A stretch of 7,286 nucleotides of DNA, from the NCBI GenBank assembly GCA_947176615.1, contig CAMWRO010000148.1, forward strand, positions 1 through 7,286. Reading direction: 5' to 3'. Origin of the DNA: an uncultured Porphyromonadaceae bacterium. Lineage in GTDB: Bacteria > Bacteroidota > Bacteroidia > Bacteroidales > Muribaculaceae. The translations under genes were made by a program, and so were the position numbers. Of this stretch, positions 6,489 through 7,286 are shown in pieces. The notes below the pieces were generated by a model. It was not told the DNA's origin and made no database searches. It was given only the letters and a program-made list of their open reading frames with translations. The first letter of the stretch is position 1. Every line of letters starts with the position of its first letter.

Positions 6489-6537
6489 GGACTGTGTCCC
6501 GACAACCGCCGTCAGGACGGTTATCGGGACACAGTCC
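6489..6537. repeat. Long inverted repeat (20-nt arms, one mismatch) with nested alternative hairpin
   Basis: The left arm GGACTGTGTCCCGACAACCG (6489-6508) is the reverse complement of the right arm (6518-6537) at 19 of 20 positions, with a 9-nt loop (6509-6517). A shorter hairpin, CCGTC-AG-GACGG (6509-6520), nests in the centre and competes for the last pairs of the arms. CCGATAAC just before the left arm (6481-6488) can also pair with GTTATCGG (6520-6527), giving a third alternative. No T-tract follows on either strand, so it is not a standard terminator. It could form a cruciform or a structured transcript, or be the remnant of an insertion. Confidence 0.9.
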
Positions 6538-6663
6538 GCAAATCCTCCCATCGCGACCACGGTCCCGATGATGAGAATCCTGAAGGAAAAACACTTGCGC
6601 AGGGACTAATCAGAATCTTCGGACTCTAACCCCCGTTATCTGTTATTTTTTATTTTTTATCTG

Positions 6664-7286
6664 TTATTTGCGATTCGCGATTATGTATTGCGCAATCTGG
6701 ACGGCATTGAGTGCCGCGCCCTTCTTGATCTGGTCGCCCACGAGCCAGAATGACAGACCGTGGTCGTTGGCCAAATCCTTGCGGATGCGTCCCACATAGA
6801 CAGGGTCACAGCCGGTCACGTCAAGCGGCATGGGATATTTCTTTTCGGCAGGATTGTCGATGACAACGAGTCCTTCGGCCTTTTCAAAGGCGGCACGGGC
6901 CTCCTCGACGCTGACAGGCCGCTCGGTCTCGACCCACACAGCCTCGGAATGGGCGCGCAACACAGGCACACGCACACACATCGAGCTGACATCCAGCCCC
7001 GGCGCGTGCATGATTTTCTTTGTCTCGTTAAACATCTTCATTTCCTCCTTGGTATATCCGTTGTCGAGGAACACGTCGATATGGGGAATGAGGTTATAGG
7101 CAAGCTGATAGGCAAATTTCTCAACCACAGGCTCTTTTCCGGCCTGAATCTCGGCATACTGGTTGACAAGCTCATCCATCGCGGTAGCACCGGCACCGCT
7201 GGCCGCCTGATAGGTTGCGACATGGATGCGGCGAATGGGAGAAATGTCGTTTATCGGCTTGAGGGCCACTACCATGATGATAGTGG
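6664..7286 (-). CDS. asd: Aspartate-semialdehyde dehydrogenase, C-terminal 206 residues (5' end cut by window edge)
   Basis: Asd reduces aspartyl-4-phosphate to aspartate semialdehyde with NADPH, the branch point to lysine/diaminopimelate, threonine and methionine. The frame enters at 7286 and ends with TAA at 6664-6666. The visible part starts TIIMVVALKPI, directly after where the family's catalytic NCST cysteine would be, so that cysteine is just outside. Seen here, in fragment numbering: VATYQAASGAG (22-32) and NETKKIM (86-92), both typical substrate/dimer regions; RVPVLRAHSE (105-114) with the catalytic His112; VGRIRKDL; and the NADP-side KGAALNAVQIAQ (188-199). About 130 N-terminal residues, including the Rossmann GxxGxxG loop, are missing because of the window edge. 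The stop codon lies inside the right-hand AT-rich repeat copy. No terminator is visible after it. Confidence 0.96.
   Translation of the reverse strand, partial: TIIMVVALKPINDISPIRRIHVATYQAASGAGATAMDELVNQYAEIQAGKEPVVEKFAYQLAYNLIPHIDVFLDNGYTKEEMKMFNETKKIMHAPGLDVSSMCVRVPVLRAHSEAVWVETERPVSVEEARAAFEKAEGLVVIDNPAEKKYPMPLDVTGCDPVYVGRIRKDLANDHGLSFWLVGDQIKKGAALNAVQIAQYIIANRK

Larger units (their letters stand above)
6357..6560 (-). other. Possible small hydrophobic ORF (doubtful)
   Basis: A 67-residue frame from GTG 6560 (or ATG 6551) to the stop at 6357-6359 encodes a strongly hydrophobic stretch, ending in GIEIGILFLFLLATGGCGAG and then a basic tail. The frame stays open upstream to 6605, without an ATG. 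The hydrophobic run could make one or two membrane segments. Against it: no promoter box on this strand, no ribosome site, the start would be GTG or an internal ATG, and the frame crosses the long inverted repeat. Its composition may be a by-product of the GC-rich hairpin DNA. I would not annotate it as a gene without conservation. Confidence 0.15.
6242..6663. other. 422-bp asd-hipB intergenic region with repeats, no recognised gene
   Basis: This gap holds the hipBA promoter at its left end (6256-6295), AT-rich direct repeats near both ends, twin ATCGCGAT palindromes (6362-6379) and a long inverted repeat (6489-6537). The central part (about 6382-6628) is much richer in G/C than its edges. 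Open frames run through it on both strands: plus 6339-6629, 96 residues, Arg/Ser-rich; and minus, open from 6605 to a stop at 6357, hydrophobic. Neither resembles a known family. A TAGGTTTG box on the plus strand (6347-6354) matches the -7 consensus but lacks a -33 TTG. No intrinsic terminator for asd is evident. I see no tRNA or known RNA family. Confidence 0.7.
6314..6669. repeat. Pair of AT-rich direct repeats bounding a ~322-bp unit
   Basis: The 17-nt sequence TTATCTGTTATTTTTTA occurs at 6314-6330 and identically at 6636-6652. The left copy continues TCTG (to 6334). The right copy repeats a T-tract, then TTATCTGTTATTTG (to 6669), running over the asd stop codon at 6664-6666. The unit TTATCTGTTAT is thus partly tandem at the right end. 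Either this is a low-complexity repeat that spread by slippage, or the copies are the boundaries of a small inserted or duplicated segment whose interior is the GC-rich hairpin region. Confidence 0.7.

Noticed and set aside
6612..6627. Hairpin AGAATC-TTCG-GACTCT as a terminator near the asd 3' side
   Set aside because: The stem is only 6 bp with a mismatch (or G-U on the minus strand) and no T-tract follows on either strand.
6339..6629. 96-codon plus-strand frame, Arg/Ser-rich, in the asd-hipB gap
   Set aside because: No family resemblance, no good promoter or ribosome site, and it runs through the long inverted repeat. Kept only as part of the intergenic description.

Overview
The window looks like a chromosomal segment of a Bacteroidales bacterium, perhaps Muribaculaceae or a relative (inference). 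Three intergenic regions carry the Bacteroidota -7 box TAnnTTTG, two of them with a -33 TTG/TTTG about 20 bp upstream. Start codons lack clear Shine-Dalgarno sequences. The cysteinyl-tRNA synthetase has a KMGKS signature and the small DUF3467-type protein is typical of the phylum. The housekeeping genes are fairly GC-rich, while the gaps are AT-rich and full of simple repeats.

Layout, left to right. The left edge cuts cysS (minus strand; 403 N-terminal codons visible). Its leader holds a 7-bp repeat array that folds into a long perfect hairpin. Upstream of it, on the same strand, is a DUF3467-family gene. A divergent intergenic region (1605-1853) holds a promoter for each side, separated by a 9-bp tandem-repeat block. 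Reading right from there is a coupled pair: a LexA/CI-like regulator (HTH plus S24 peptidase domain) and a secreted TPR protein. The stop of the TPR gene directly abuts the stop of a convergent SF1B (RecD/Dda-like) helicase gene.

Further right and all on the minus strand are a hipBA-type toxin-antitoxin pair, then asd (aspartate-semialdehyde dehydrogenase), cut by the right edge. hipBA has its own strong promoter, with a small inverted repeat centred on the -7 box that could be an autorepression operator. The 422-bp gap between asd and hipB is the least explained stretch. It is bounded by near-identical AT-rich direct repeats and contains twin ATCGCGAT palindromes and a 20-bp-arm inverted repeat with a nested alternative hairpin. 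Overlapping open frames lie on both strands, none of them recognisable.

Functionally the window mixes core metabolism (cysS, asd) and DNA processing (helicase) with two small regulated modules: the S24 regulator/TPR operon and hipBA. I do not see a clearly new multi-gene system. The most interesting candidates are the S24-regulator/secreted-TPR operon, the asd-hipB intergenic element, and the structured repeats beside promoters and start codons.
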